Source: Sialis fuliginosa
Lineage: Eukaryota > Arthropoda > Insecta > Megaloptera > Sialidae
Direction of reading: 5' to 3'
Length of the DNA stretch: 64,000 bases
Assembly: GCA_961205875.1 (NCBI GenBank)
Contig: OY540810.1
Location: 21,452,001 to 21,516,000 of the forward strand
Both the position numbers and the translations under genes were made by a program. A model generated the notes under the pieces. The model did not search any database. It had not been told where the DNA came from and worked only from the letters and a program-made list of their open reading frames with translations. Positions 1 to 11,700 of the stretch are shown in pieces. Positions within the stretch are counted from its first letter, which is position 1. Each line of letters starts with the position of its first letter.

Positions 1-270
1 TATTAAAGTTACATACATGATCTCTAGACGTTTATGTAGAAATAATTGAACTATACATACATGAATCTCATAGTTAAGGCAGCGTACTTGCGCAATTCAT
101 TTATTCACTGCTCAGCACTTTTGAGTCATAGCGTGATGATGTGTACCCTATCTATAGCATATAGGTTTTATTAAAATCAAACAAACATTATTGTTTCCTT
201 AACGAGAGGTTAATTCAGTTACTAAAAAATGCGGTTTCAGCTTTATCTAATTCAACGATGACAATGACAT

Positions 271-854
271 ATAAGGTACTGGCACCAGTAATGGTCGCTA
301 TAAGGGCAAAGTTTACTGTTTTTGTTATTGACGGGCTTCTTTTTTGTAATTCTCATGAACTCATGTTACTAATAAAACTAGTAACTCTTTATTTAATCAA
401 TTTAATTACCAAAGACCGCAAATATAGTTTATTTTTTTAAATTATAGCTTTTTATTTCGTTTATATTTTTTCTCCAGTAATGGATATAATAAAACCAGTT
501 ATGAGTACGCAGTGATTGACACTTGCTAATGATTACAAAATGATAAGTATTACGACACAAAAGATATAAAAGAAAGAATCGTCGAATTTGAAACAATGTA
601 AAGCAATTTCTATAATAATACCTATAATAATTAATAAATAAATTATACTAACAATTAGTTAAAATGTCCACCATTTTGACACATATTGGTCGATTGTCAT
701 CAAATCAAGCTATAAGACAGTTAAATGTATATAGATTAATATTCATAAATGGTATAGTAATCAAATATCAACAAATATTTCTGATTCGGTCAATTTAGGT
801 ACTTAAAAATAGCCATTACTGGGGTCATATCCAAGACTGGTGCCAGTACCTTAT
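271..854. mobile_element. Inverted-repeat element (MITE-like), 584 bp
   Basis: The ends match as inverted repeats: ATAAGGTACTGGCACCAGT at 271-289 and its reverse complement ending at 854, with further matching inward (GTAATGG versus CCATTAC). The interior is AT-rich and has no transposase, so this is a non-autonomous element. Confidence 0.6.
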
Positions 855-1231
855 TACTGTTTACTGATGAATCAGCAATTTTTTCACTGATTCAAAAAAA
901 AAATACGACAGCAAAATAAAAATTATTCGTTTAGCGATTGTACCCATTGCGTCACTTTTCAACAAAATCTATGGATAATTTTCATCCCTGAACTACCTCG
1001 GCCGTTCACACATACGATTTATCCAAACAAACACATCAGCTCAGTTTATGTATTCCAGCAATGAGAATACATTTCATCAGCATCTCACAAGACCGCACAC
1101 TTCAATCATCGTGCAACACATCAAGCCATGCAATGATCTGTGCCAGAATCACAAGCTTTACGACTGACGCCGTCGATCTACATAAATATATACATACACA
1201 CACATGAATATGTGTGTATTATCTTACATAC

Positions 1232-1311
1232 ACAGGGACGAAATAACAGTAACGGCCCGTACTCTGGAATCAGTACCGGGTCTTCAAAGATGATAATTGA
1301 GGAAAAGTGCC
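1232..1311 (-). CDS. Gene D, candidate second exon
   Basis: A strong acceptor (CACGTGTTTTTCAG) and a GTATGTAAG donor bound an 80-base minus-strand exon. Only one of three frames is open; it reads HFSSIIIFEDPVLIPE and ends LLLFRPC. It needs two bases plus one base from a phase-1 upstream exon, which the candidate exon at 3845-3755 supplies. It leaves in phase 0. The intron between them would be about 2.4 kb, and the gene would continue beyond the left edge. No domain is recognisable from so short a piece. Confidence 0.42.
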
Positions 1312-1403
1312 CTGAAAAACACGTGTAACAAAGTTTATTTAAAGCAAGAAAAAATATTCTTTAAAGCAGAATTTATTGTTTTTCTCCGACAATATTGCTT
1401 AAA

Positions 1404-1621
1404 CCCATATAGGAAATGCCACTCTTGGCAATGGGTCTATGTTTGGCCCAATATTGGGTTGCCAGTGTTGCTTTTTCGATATTGATCCCAGTCTAGGCCA
1501 ACCTTTAGATACCGAGTTTCGCTCACCTATTTTTTACCCAAGATTGGGCCAACTTTGGGTCAACCATGGTACGACAAGCATTGGTCAAGCCTTTGTAAAC
1601 CTTACCCAAGTCTTACATGGG
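1404..1621 (+). mobile_element. CCCAT-ended repeat, copy 1
   Basis: It begins CCCATATAGGAAATGCCA and ends TTACATGGG. It contains repeated TTGGGCCAA and TTGGCCCAA-type words. A second, longer copy lies in the opposite orientation at 28822-29158, which defines the family. Confidence 0.6.
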
Positions 1622-3754
1622 AAAGGAGAAACAATAATAATTGAATCAAAAGTAAGTAAGTAAAATTTTGCTTTCGATATAATTATAAGATTGTCTTGCA
1701 ATGTAATTTTTTTCTGTATAGATAGAGAGTATAAATTATGTATTGTTGATTATTTAAAGTATGAACAACAGATAAATAGGGCCATCTCTCCTACTTATTA
1801 AATTAATCAAAAGTATTAGTTATAATTCGATATTAATCTACATTGTTTTTAGTTCAATCAAATAATATTACACGTAAAATTCAAATAATAATCTACATAT
1901 CTGAGGATTCTAAAACCTAGATCCGGTCCTGTATGTATCACAGAATGTATGTTTATATAGATGAACATTACACATCAACCACCCCCTAATTCTTCGACCA
2001 ATCTTCATCCTGTCTCAACAGCAATTTTAGTTTTATTAACCCATCCAAAACTGTGTACACAAAATAATGTAAGAAACATAGTAGTGGATGCAAATTTCAT
2101 TTTAAATTGCAAATTCTGTACCATTTTATACTTGTAGTATTTTTAATAGTTGATAATTTAGTACAAAGATCACGCGAAAATTATGTGCATCATTAACATA
2201 CATGTAATGACAACACACTATGAAAATATGTATATTAATAACTCGTTTTATTAATTTGAAAAAAAAATATTTTTTTTGTTTTAATTATTCTATTATTATT
2301 CTAAATTAAATATTTATATTTATTTATGATAAAAACTAGTGTCTTTACAGGGGTACCGCGGATCTGCAGGCTCATATAGCCCATTAATTGAATGTTAATG
2401 AATAAATAATAAATGAATACATTTTTTGACTTAAAAAGAGCATCATGGGAAAACCTAAGTTTAAAAAGGGTATCGCGAGTCTACTAAATTCAGTGCATTT
2501 TACTGGGATCAAATAGCAATAGAAACAGAGAGAATAAAATTAACTTTTTCGTAATACCAATTGCACTTTTGCGTGTACGTATTTACCCATTCTCTTCTCC
2601 TCGTTCATCTCCTGTTACTAATGATTTTTCTACACTGACAAATTTATTTAGTCTGTTGAACTCGTCATTGTCACTGAAATAGAACATGGAAACAACGAAG
2701 TTAATTTGTTTTCGAACGATCGATATATCGGTAACAGTACTGAAAAGTATATATGGGTTTCGGGAATGAGAAACAGTTCCAAGTTTTTCTTTTTTATTTA
2801 AATAAACTAGACATTTGGTGGTAGTATGAATTTAATTCTAATCTTAAAAAAAAATTTATCTCAGAAACATATTACTGATATAGCATACATAAAATTGTAT
2901 TATGCATTTTATCTATAATAGAGATATAACTATGTATGTAGTTAGGTAGTGATTGCTTTGATCGCAAATAACTGTGTCGTAGATACAATAATAAAATACA
3001 GATGCAAATTGGAAAGAAAAATCTGATCTACTATTTTTGCAATTTTTTTGAAGACAACAAAAAAATTTTGGTATCAACGAACGTTTTTTGTGGGCTTGTG
3101 TTATTGTTTTCATTTTTATACGAAAATATCAATTGCATATTTTTTTACAATCAGTCTCATCAAATTCGGTTTACTTGTTTTCGTGTGAAATCAGGCAAGT
3201 AAATAAAAAAATGAAGAATTAATTAATTAATAATCTAAAAAATTCAATTATGTATTATGTGCAATACAGACAAGCACCTATAAGAATAATTAGTGAATAT
3301 CTTCACAAAATGTATGAATCAAACGGTTTATATTTGGTGAATTTAAAATCAAAAATAAAACAATTGGTGTAGGTATATTCGTAGAACAAAGAAATTAAAT
3401 TTTATTCTAAAGAACATTTTAAAACAATGGAACGTATTTTACAAAGAAATACTTTACACATTAATAACTCCAAGATTCACGTTTTTCTGACAAAAATTGT
3501 ATTTAGTAAAGAATAACGAAATTTAGGAAATCAAAACACAAGCACACCTTAAAAATTAATTTACTCGTATATTGAACAGTACCTATCCACATACATGAAA
3601 TACTTTTGAAAATGTTCATACCTATCATTCAACAAATATGAAAAAATATGAACTATATAAAAAAATCTATAAACGCTCTGACATTCATTATTAACAAAAT
3701 AATTTAAAAACGAAATAAAAAAACATTACGACAGCGTCGTGTGATGGTACTCAC

Positions 3755-3845
3755 ATATGTAGAGCAGCAGAAAGAGGGTAGAAGCAAGGATACGAGTGAG
3801 ATGGGTCCAATCTAAAGACAGCTGGCGCCATCTCTGCACCGTCAT
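3755..3845 (-). CDS. Gene D, candidate first exon: hydrophobic N-terminus
   Basis: The minus strand from 3845 reads ATG and 30 codons before a strong donor (GTGAGTAC), leaving in phase 1. The peptide starts MTVQRWRQLSLDW and continues ILASTLFLLLYI, a hydrophobic stretch suitable for a signal anchor or uncleaved signal peptide. The block is more GC-rich than its surroundings. The phase matches the only open frame of the exon at 1311-1232, and the junction codon would be TGG (Trp). A second frame is also open through this patch, so the assignment rests on the donor and the phase match. The product is not recognised. Confidence 0.38.
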
Positions 3846-4455
3846 ATCCGGCCAAGAATGTCAACCGTCAGACTTCAAATTCCTCTTTTTTTTGTTAAAC
3901 GAGCGAAGGTTCGTCTCTCTTATGTTAATGACAGTTAATGAGCTGTTTATAAGATCTAAATGACGGAGTAAATGTTCAAAAGGGATTTACGTTGAATAAA
4001 ATCTGTGCGAAGTATTTTTAATAACACTGAAGTGAACTTTGCGGCTGGGGAGGGATGTGGGGTGGAAATATCACGTACATTCAATGAGGAAGGCAAAGAG
4101 GATTTCTGACTTAAGACGTTCATGTTTATTTACAATGTATTCATTAATTGACGTGGTAACAGTTATAAGTTACTTAATGTTATAATGTTAAGAGTTTATT
4201 TTAACACAATTATAAGCATTATATATTGAATGTCTAGAATATTTTATAATCACCAAGATTATTAAGCGGAAAATATATGGAAATCAGAATAATAAAATAT
4301 TTTAAAGGAACATAATTTAGTTTGGTTTTATATTCAAATTTTTCGCATAGAAAAGTTGTTGAAATTTTTTTTAAAAGATTTTAAAAATACACATAGGTAT
4401 TTATTTTAACATAAATAAAAATTTACACACCTATTTGGTTAATCCAACAATAAGA

Positions 4456-4870
4456 CGCTTTTTAGGTTTCCGTAGAAAATTAGGAAACTTTATAGTTTCG
4501 CCATGTCCGTCCGTCCTCAAAAATTTTAGATCGATTCAGATGAAATTTGGTATACGGACGAAAACTGAAAACCCAAAAACGGAAATGATAAGATTTTTGA
4601 AAAAAAAATTTTTTGGATTCCCTTTCCATAGACTGAAAAGTATATTTAAAAAAAAATTCACTTAATCCATTAACTATCGATGCAAAAAATTAAAAAAAAA
4701 AAAAAACAGAATGTAGCTTTTAGTTAGTACTTTCAATGGAAATTATAACGAACACTGTTTCTAGAATATTTTATAATAGTTTATAAAAAAAAATTGAAAT
4801 AACTCTTCTTTATAAATCGTAATGACTACGGAAACCTATCATGTGCGTGCCCAACACGCACTTGAGCGTT
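4456..4870. mobile_element. Insect 'gtttccgtag...tacggaaacct' repeat
   Basis: The left part has TTTAGGTTTCCGTAG, then GTCCGTCCGTCC and GATTCAGATGAAATTTGG. The right part has CTACGGAAACCTATC, then GTGCCCAACACGCACTTGAG. This is the layout of a repeat widespread in moths and hemipterans. The 76-codon ORF inside it is not a gene. Confidence 0.55.
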
Positions 4871-5421
4871 TTATTTTTTATTATTATTATTTACTGCTTC
4901 ATAATTTATAAAAAAAATTACCTTAATCAAATATATGTACACTCATTCCGGTATCATTAAAAATATAAACAGAACATTAAGTTAATAAGAAAACTAATTT
5001 AATCAAAATTTAATAAAAGCTGAAAGCTATCAGTAAACCGCACTGGGAACATTTACTAATTAAAAATACTGCGACCTGCCTCTGGACATAATTATTTCAT
5101 TAATCAAGCTTTCTATAATAATTATATCTAAGGTCTCAATACGAAAATGATCAGTTTTTGTTGCAAAAAAAAGAACGTTAATTACATATTTGTAATTTCC
5201 ATTCGTAATATAATATTGTAAAAAAAACGATGTCAGGCGACGTTTAACAAAAACAACATATCATTCAAACGTTAATTAAATAATGTTTCAAGTAATTAAA
5301 TGCACGCGAAAAAATATTTACATTCTTTAAATACAAATTGTAAACATATATGAAATTATAATTACTTTACACGTGTAAACAGAACCAAAAAATAATAATT
5401 TAATTGTGGTTTCCATTTACA

Positions 5422-5512
5422 TAAGGGCTACACGCCGAGACAAGGTTCGCTTAAATTCGATAGAGACGAGACCGAGACGATACCACCTTCGTTCATTATG
5501 CCCCTTGTATAT
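5422..5512. mobile_element. GAGACGAG MITE, partial copy
   Basis: It starts TAAGGGCTACACGCCGAGAC, the family terminal sequence, and contains GAGACGAGACCGAGACG. It is truncated; another element begins at 5524. Confidence 0.5.
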
Positions 5513-5523
5513 TAATTTACTAG

Positions 5524-5813
5524 TAGGGTGACCAGATTTTAGCTTTTTTAAACCCTGACATGTAAATGAAGACCCCTTTTTATTTTATTTAACACTTTTT
5601 ATTTTTATTTTATTCTTTTTATTTTTATTTTCATAAAATGTATTACTCTAATCTGCACTTTTGTGCCCCCTCTGCTATTTTTGACGACCTTTTTTTTAGT
5701 CATGATTTTTTGTTTTTTTGCAAAACCCGAAGAAATTGCACCTCGAAACCCTGAGCCCAGAGAACCAGTATGCAAACCCTGAGACTCCAGGATTTGCTTA
5801 CCTAGTCACCCTA
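5524..5813. mobile_element. TAGGGTGAC-ended element, 290 bp
   Basis: The ends are TAGGGTGACCAG at 5524 and CTAGTCACCCTA ending at 5813. The interior has CCCTGA-type words. A fragment of the same family, ending TTTGCTAACCTTACCCTA, lies at about 61965-62010. Confidence 0.6.
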
Positions 5814-6113
5814 TTTACTAACTGTTACCCACGACGAAACATAGGATAGGTAGGAGCTGTCAGATATGATACCCATGAAGAAGAAGAAAATTAGGTAGGT
5901 AATACAGATTTCTGTTTTGATAGTCGATAAAATAATTCGCACGTACATACGTTTATTTAATACATTTTTCGGGATACAAAGTAACCCCATGTCCTTCCTC
6001 AGGATGCAGGCTATTTTCCTACCAAATTTCATCAAGATCAGTTCAGCGGTTAGGCCGTGAAAAGATAACAAACAGACAGACACACAAACATTCGCATTTA
6101 TAATATTAGGATA
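5814..6113 (-). repeat. Dispersed 'tgtctgtctgtttg' repeat
   Basis: The minus strand reads TGTCTGTCTGTTTGTTATC, then AACCGCTGAACTGATCTTG and ATGAAATTTGGTAGG, ending with GGAAGGACATGGGG. This block is found in many insect genomes as a dispersed repeat. The 90-codon ORF through it is not a gene. Confidence 0.5.
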
Positions 6114-7440
6114 ACTATTTCAAGATAATCATGATTTACGAATATTACGACACCCTAATAAATATAACGCCCATGTGGACCAGCCCGTACTGTGTGAAAT
6201 TATATAAAATTAATTAATTTGAAACTATTCGTAGAAACATCAGTTTTTTAGAAGTCAGCTAATTTTTGAAGTATAAAAATAAACATCTAATTTGCATATT
6301 AGCATGTATAAAATATTGACCTATGGCTAAAGAATCAATTAATACTTAAATTACTCAGCACGTATAAATCGTATATTTTTCATTAAAATAAATATTTATA
6401 TACACATTCAAAATACCCATTATGCAAATTTCAACGCTAGTAGAAACCATGAGACCATATTTTAATATATTCGCTGATCGACTTACTATTTAAACTTAGC
6501 ATATTAAAAAATGATTTTATTATCCATTATGTCATACATATATTGTAAACGATAGTACTTAAATTCTGTATTTATATTAGTTATCAAAATATTTATGTAT
6601 ACTCCACTTCAACTGTCTAGACCCGTCATGAGCAAAAGCCGGTCCGCGGCTCGCTTGAATATTAAATTTAGTCTGGCCCGCGATGATACTTTTATTTACA
6701 ATGAAAAAACAAATTAAAATTGGGAAATTATTTTTAAATCTAAATAAAGCAACCGAAAGTCAATTTTTATCTATTATAATTTTCACCTTAATGACTTCAA
6801 CTTAAGGATGTATGGCAGGTATCTAATTTCAACGAGAAATAGTTGAAATTTGGAGAAGTTACTCCTTAATAAATCTAAAGTACCCACACAAAATTTCAAA
6901 AGGTTTTACAACATAGTTTAAAAGTTATTATTTAAAAAAATTAACATGGGCTCTTATGGGAGAATGGTGTATTGACGGTTGAATTCCAATTCGGATTTTT
7001 CACAACACGTCACTTACATATTTAGCAACGAGTTTCATAAAAAAATTATATGCATACAGAACTAAATTGTGAGAAAAAAAATTATTGCTGAAAAATGTCG
7101 AAAAAAATAAAAAAATGGCGTACTCTATAAAAATTATATTTTGACTTGGCAACAGTGCGCAGCTGATTATCCAGGGCGCGCTGTATAAACTTTTGTATTA
7201 TTACAATACATCCAAATATTTTATTTTACTGTTATTAATATATTTATAATTGATTCATTTTTATTATTTTTAGACGTTAACATTTATTTTTTATTAAAAT
7301 TTGCGTGATTTTTAAGTATTCAATTTAAACAATTGAAGGTTAACGTTTTTCTGTCACAATTATTACAAAACTCGGCATTTAAATAATTAAATCATATGTA
7401 TATAAATAAATAATAAGATATACTTGGGGGGGAGGGGTGC
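6114..7440. other. Gene-free tract
   Basis: AT-rich DNA with a decayed hAT-like block at about 6610-6690 (CCGGTCCGCGGCTCGC). No exon or other supported feature was seen. Confidence 0.5.
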
Positions 7441-7452
7441 TAGAGAACTTAC

Positions 7453-7491
7453 CGTGTTGTTTGGTCTCCTCGGGTGTAACAGGCACTTCCT
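7453..7491 (-). CDS. Candidate 39-base exon
   Basis: A GTAAGT donor follows a short GC-rich segment that reads EVPVTPEETKQH in one frame. The acceptor (ATATAG) has a poor pyrimidine tract, and all three frames are open because the piece is short, so the frame is not proven. It could be a small exon of gene B, which runs in this direction, or chance. Confidence 0.22.
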
Positions 7492-8490
7492 CTATATTTT
7501 TTTTTTATCGTAAAAAGTTTACTCGTCGTTGATTATATACCGTTTCTTTAATAATTTTTCCTTTCCAATGAAACATTTTTCTCTTCACAAACTAACAACA
7601 CTATATTTGAGTATACTCGTATTATTGTTCTGTGTTTTACGTTAACAAATTGAATACGCGTGCACATGTGTTCACAAATATTATCACAATCACAAATATG
7701 ATTGTTGTAAATTAAATTGGTACTAATGCGATGTTGTCAAATGTAATTATTTATTTTCTTACATATTTTTTCATATTTGTAAGCATATATACTACTAATA
7801 TTATTATTTTCATTGCATTTATATGTTCCATGTATGTTCTAAATAGTGTTATTTAATAATATTTTAATTTCTGAAGTCATTTATAATAATAAAATACTTG
7901 GGGTTTTTTTATTTTTAACAGATGAATTTAAATGACATTCAGAGTAAAAAGTTTTCATATTATCAACAAAAATATTCATTTATTGGCTAAAATTCTAAAA
8001 TAATAGTTAAGAATGAGAAATAAGCTTTAAACATAAGTATTTATATTGTTTAAGTAGGGTTTAAGTAGTTTATAAACAAATTTGACTTTCCTACATGCAC
8101 TTAAAATGAATATTTAAAAGTTTGATTTAGATCGTTCCATCTCACCTAGATTTACGTTATTTTCGACATAGACTGTACGTGCCATTCATCCTTAAGGGTG
8201 AGGGGAGTTAGCAAATAAATAAATAAAAATACCCAGCCCTGGTTTAGACGTACTGATTGCATAATAAAAAAATCAAAAATCATAATGAAACTTTTGAAAT
8301 TATTTCCATTTATTTGTTTCGTTTTATAAATATAGCTGAACTATTTTTTATAAGAATTAAGTGAATAACAGTTAAATAACCTTCATTCTTATTATAATAT
8401 AAACCGAAAAATTCGATAGTTTGGTTTTAGTACTGCTTTAATAAATTTAAAAATATTTACTAATTATTAGTATACTTAAATAATATTAAT

Positions 8491-8640
8491 ATGGCTGCAT
8501 GTCAAGGTGAGATTGCTGCCATGAGATGATACCATATAAACTTTAATGGGGCAAGATAAAATGTATTTAATTTTCACGAGACGAGACTGCCAGTTACAAA
8601 AACTGAGACGAGGTAAGATCTCGCATCATCTTGTCCTAGA
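8491..8640. mobile_element. GAGACGAG MITE, degenerate copy
   Basis: It begins with TATGGCTGCATGTCAAGG, similar to the family end, and contains CACGAGACGAGACTGCC and CTGAGACGAGG. The right end is lost or too diverged to recognise. Confidence 0.4.
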
Positions 8641-8713
8641 AATATTAAATTCGATTCATTTTCAGTAAAATATTAATCCAATCCTCTGAAATAAACTAAA
8701 AAGTTTTTAGTTT

Positions 8714-8758
8714 ATAGCTATATTAATAGTTTTTACTAAAAACTATTAATATAGCTAT
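8714..8758. repeat. Perfect 21-bp hairpin
   Basis: The arms ATAGCTATATTAATAGTTTTT (8714-8734, split here as two words ATAGCTATATT and AATAGTTTTT) and their exact reverse complement (8738-8758) are separated by only ACT. No other feature explains it. Confidence 0.7.
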
Positions 8759-8759
8759 G

Positions 8760-11700
8760 TACTATTGATAAAATTATATTATAGTTTAAAAAATATTAAG
8801 AAGATGGATTTTGTACATTACTGTTGATTTATTTAAGATACATGATGACGCAAGTAAAAAAAATTAAAAAGATCTTAATAATTCAAATTATAACTATAAT
8901 TAATAGGGAGATTTTATCTCGAATGTAATTTGATATTTGAATTTATGTAGTTATGGATGCTAGATGTCTTTATTTAATTGCAAACATTAACTTTTACGAT
9001 ACTTGGTATGTATTTTTAAATATATATTTAATGGAAAGATATAAATAATGAGTACTGAACAAGAATCGCATGTCGATATTAATTTTTTGAACACTTTTTC
9101 ATTATATTAGTATAACTATAATTGGATATTTATGCACACTTAATTTTAACAAAATTTTAATTAAATTTTATTCTATATTTAGTATATTTTATAAACATTA
9201 CAATTAGTTGGAAAATTAGATTTAATTAATCAATAAGTACAATTAAATTTATTAATAAAATAAAAGCAATTAAGAGAATTTATATTAGTAATGTTTGAGA
9301 GCAATATAAAATAAATTTAAAAGCGGCATATTAAACAACACAATAAGATTATATACACTTACATAACAAATTACCCTTAACGTTAATATTATTAATTCAT
9401 AGAAGAAATAATGATAATAGTATTATTGTAATCTACTGAATCATTTTTAATTTTTTTTAAACATTCAGTAATCAAATTGCCTTCTCATTCTGTTACGAAA
9501 CAAATGGAACATTATACATTATTAACAACATTTAAGTGCGAACATAAATATCATTAACCCCTCCCATATAAGAACAATGGTTATAAATGCGCTTTATATG
9601 AATAAAAATACTGTAAGAAAAACTATATACACACAAAAATGTATAACAAAACGAATTATTTTCATTTTCCAACATTACTTAAACACAATTGGTTTCGTAA
9701 AACTGAATATGAGTTTTGTCAGTGGCGTAGCAGTTAATTTTTATGAAGGGTAGTGATATAAAAATAGCAAATAACATCGATAATATTAATAATAATGTAT
9801 AAAAAGGAGTTATAAATTCAATACATAATTTACTTTTTAAAGATGTATTTTTTTTCGAATTCCGAATTTCGACGGAATTATCCATTTAAACCCTCCCTGA
9901 ATCCATTCTAACTGTTTTTGCTTTGATTTCTGTATGTTGGTTTGTCTGTCTATCTAGCTGTAGTCCTGTAACTCAAAAATGACAAAACATAGAAGGGTGA
10001 AATTATATATTTAAAATTAATTTTCGTCTCGGAAGAAAACCTCCTGTTTTAAAAAATGATCTTACTCTTGAATTTCTGAATTTTTCGAATAATTTTTGAT
10101 TATATTATTATTAAGTATCTATAATTAATGTTCTATATCTTTTATCGATTCGCTAGATATATTTTCCTATAAAATTAGAATCACGTACACTGTTCAGTCT
10201 AAGTATTACATATAAAAAGTCCCGTGGCACCCATTTTTTTTGTAGTAAATTCAACATCTGTAGAAAGACAATATAAAATAAATAAATATTCAATTGTATC
10301 ATTTTTTTATATTCATAAGAAAAATATTTGTAAATATTTTGACTACTCTTATAAAATAAGACAATAGCGCCACTGCACGTCGCTATAGAGCGAGCATCTT
10401 TTCGCCATCAAAGCAAACTTTCATATTACTGTAATTCCATTGCACTACTACTCCAGACAAAATGTCCATTACGTTAAGATAGTATAAAAGGTCAGGTCCT
10501 TTCAGGTTTTATGGTGCGTTATATAGAGTATTCGGCTGCGGATAAAAGATATACTCTAGCGTTATATCCGCGTGGGCCAACGGACTTTCCAGATTTTCAT
10601 AACAGAAAATGGTCTAGTTCAATTGGAGCAGTCAAATAATCGTAAACTGACAAAGTTTTCAATTTAACACAATATCTCTGTGGGTATCTGTTTACGGACG
10701 CTCGTTTAACGTTATATAAAAGCATGTTATGTAATATTTTGCTCTTTTGATTAAAAAGGAGTTTTCTATTTTTTTTTCTTTTTCATTTAATTTAATTTAT
10801 AATTGGATATTCAGTATTTCAAAAATCATAATAATTATAAATATTTTTGTTTTTTGAAACAATATTCCATTCAAAATAATTAATAATTGCATCAAAAAAA
10901 ATATGTACAGAACCGAAAAATTGGAAAATTCGCTAATAAGAACAAGCTCACATAAAGTAAAAATTTGTCAAATGTGCGTCGAGCCACGCGTATTAATAAC
11001 CAGTATTGTATATTTAAACATGAAGAAAAAACTTGTTCTTTTCTTAACGAATTATTTTTTACTCCGACAGTTCAGTTGTGTGTGCATAGATTCTTGTTGT
11101 TTGTATCGTGTTGTTTAGATTAGTTTAAAACATATTTTAATCCCTTGACTTGTCGGCTTTAATTTGATACCCCACTCGCCGGGGTTGAATACAAAAATAT
11201 TTTTAATCAATCACTGGCCCCCGTCAAAAAGCACCAAAAACTTGAAATTGTATTTCTATTACTCACGTCTATTAATGGTAAACCATTCACTTTAATTATG
11301 CCAAATCTCAGTTATCTATATAAGTCAAACGATTCAGTAAGCTGTGGTAGACAGACAGACATACACATTTTTCTGATCTTACAAATTTTGATGCAATTTT
11401 GCATAATGTTATTCTTTAAATAATATCCTACATATAAATATTTACAAAATACTATCCTGGTAAGAATAAAATATTATATTCTCACAATCAGTTATAATTT
11501 CAGTTGTAAATTGATACTTTTAATTTAGCTGGTCTTAGAATTATATACTGTAATAAAATAAATAAAAAAAACTACAATATATCATTCGCAATTTAGTAGT
11601 AAAACATATAACAAATGTGACGATCCACAAATCTTGTAAGTTTGTAATAAGAAGTCACAATAAACTATCTATTTTTAAGCTAAAACATTAATTTCCTTCT

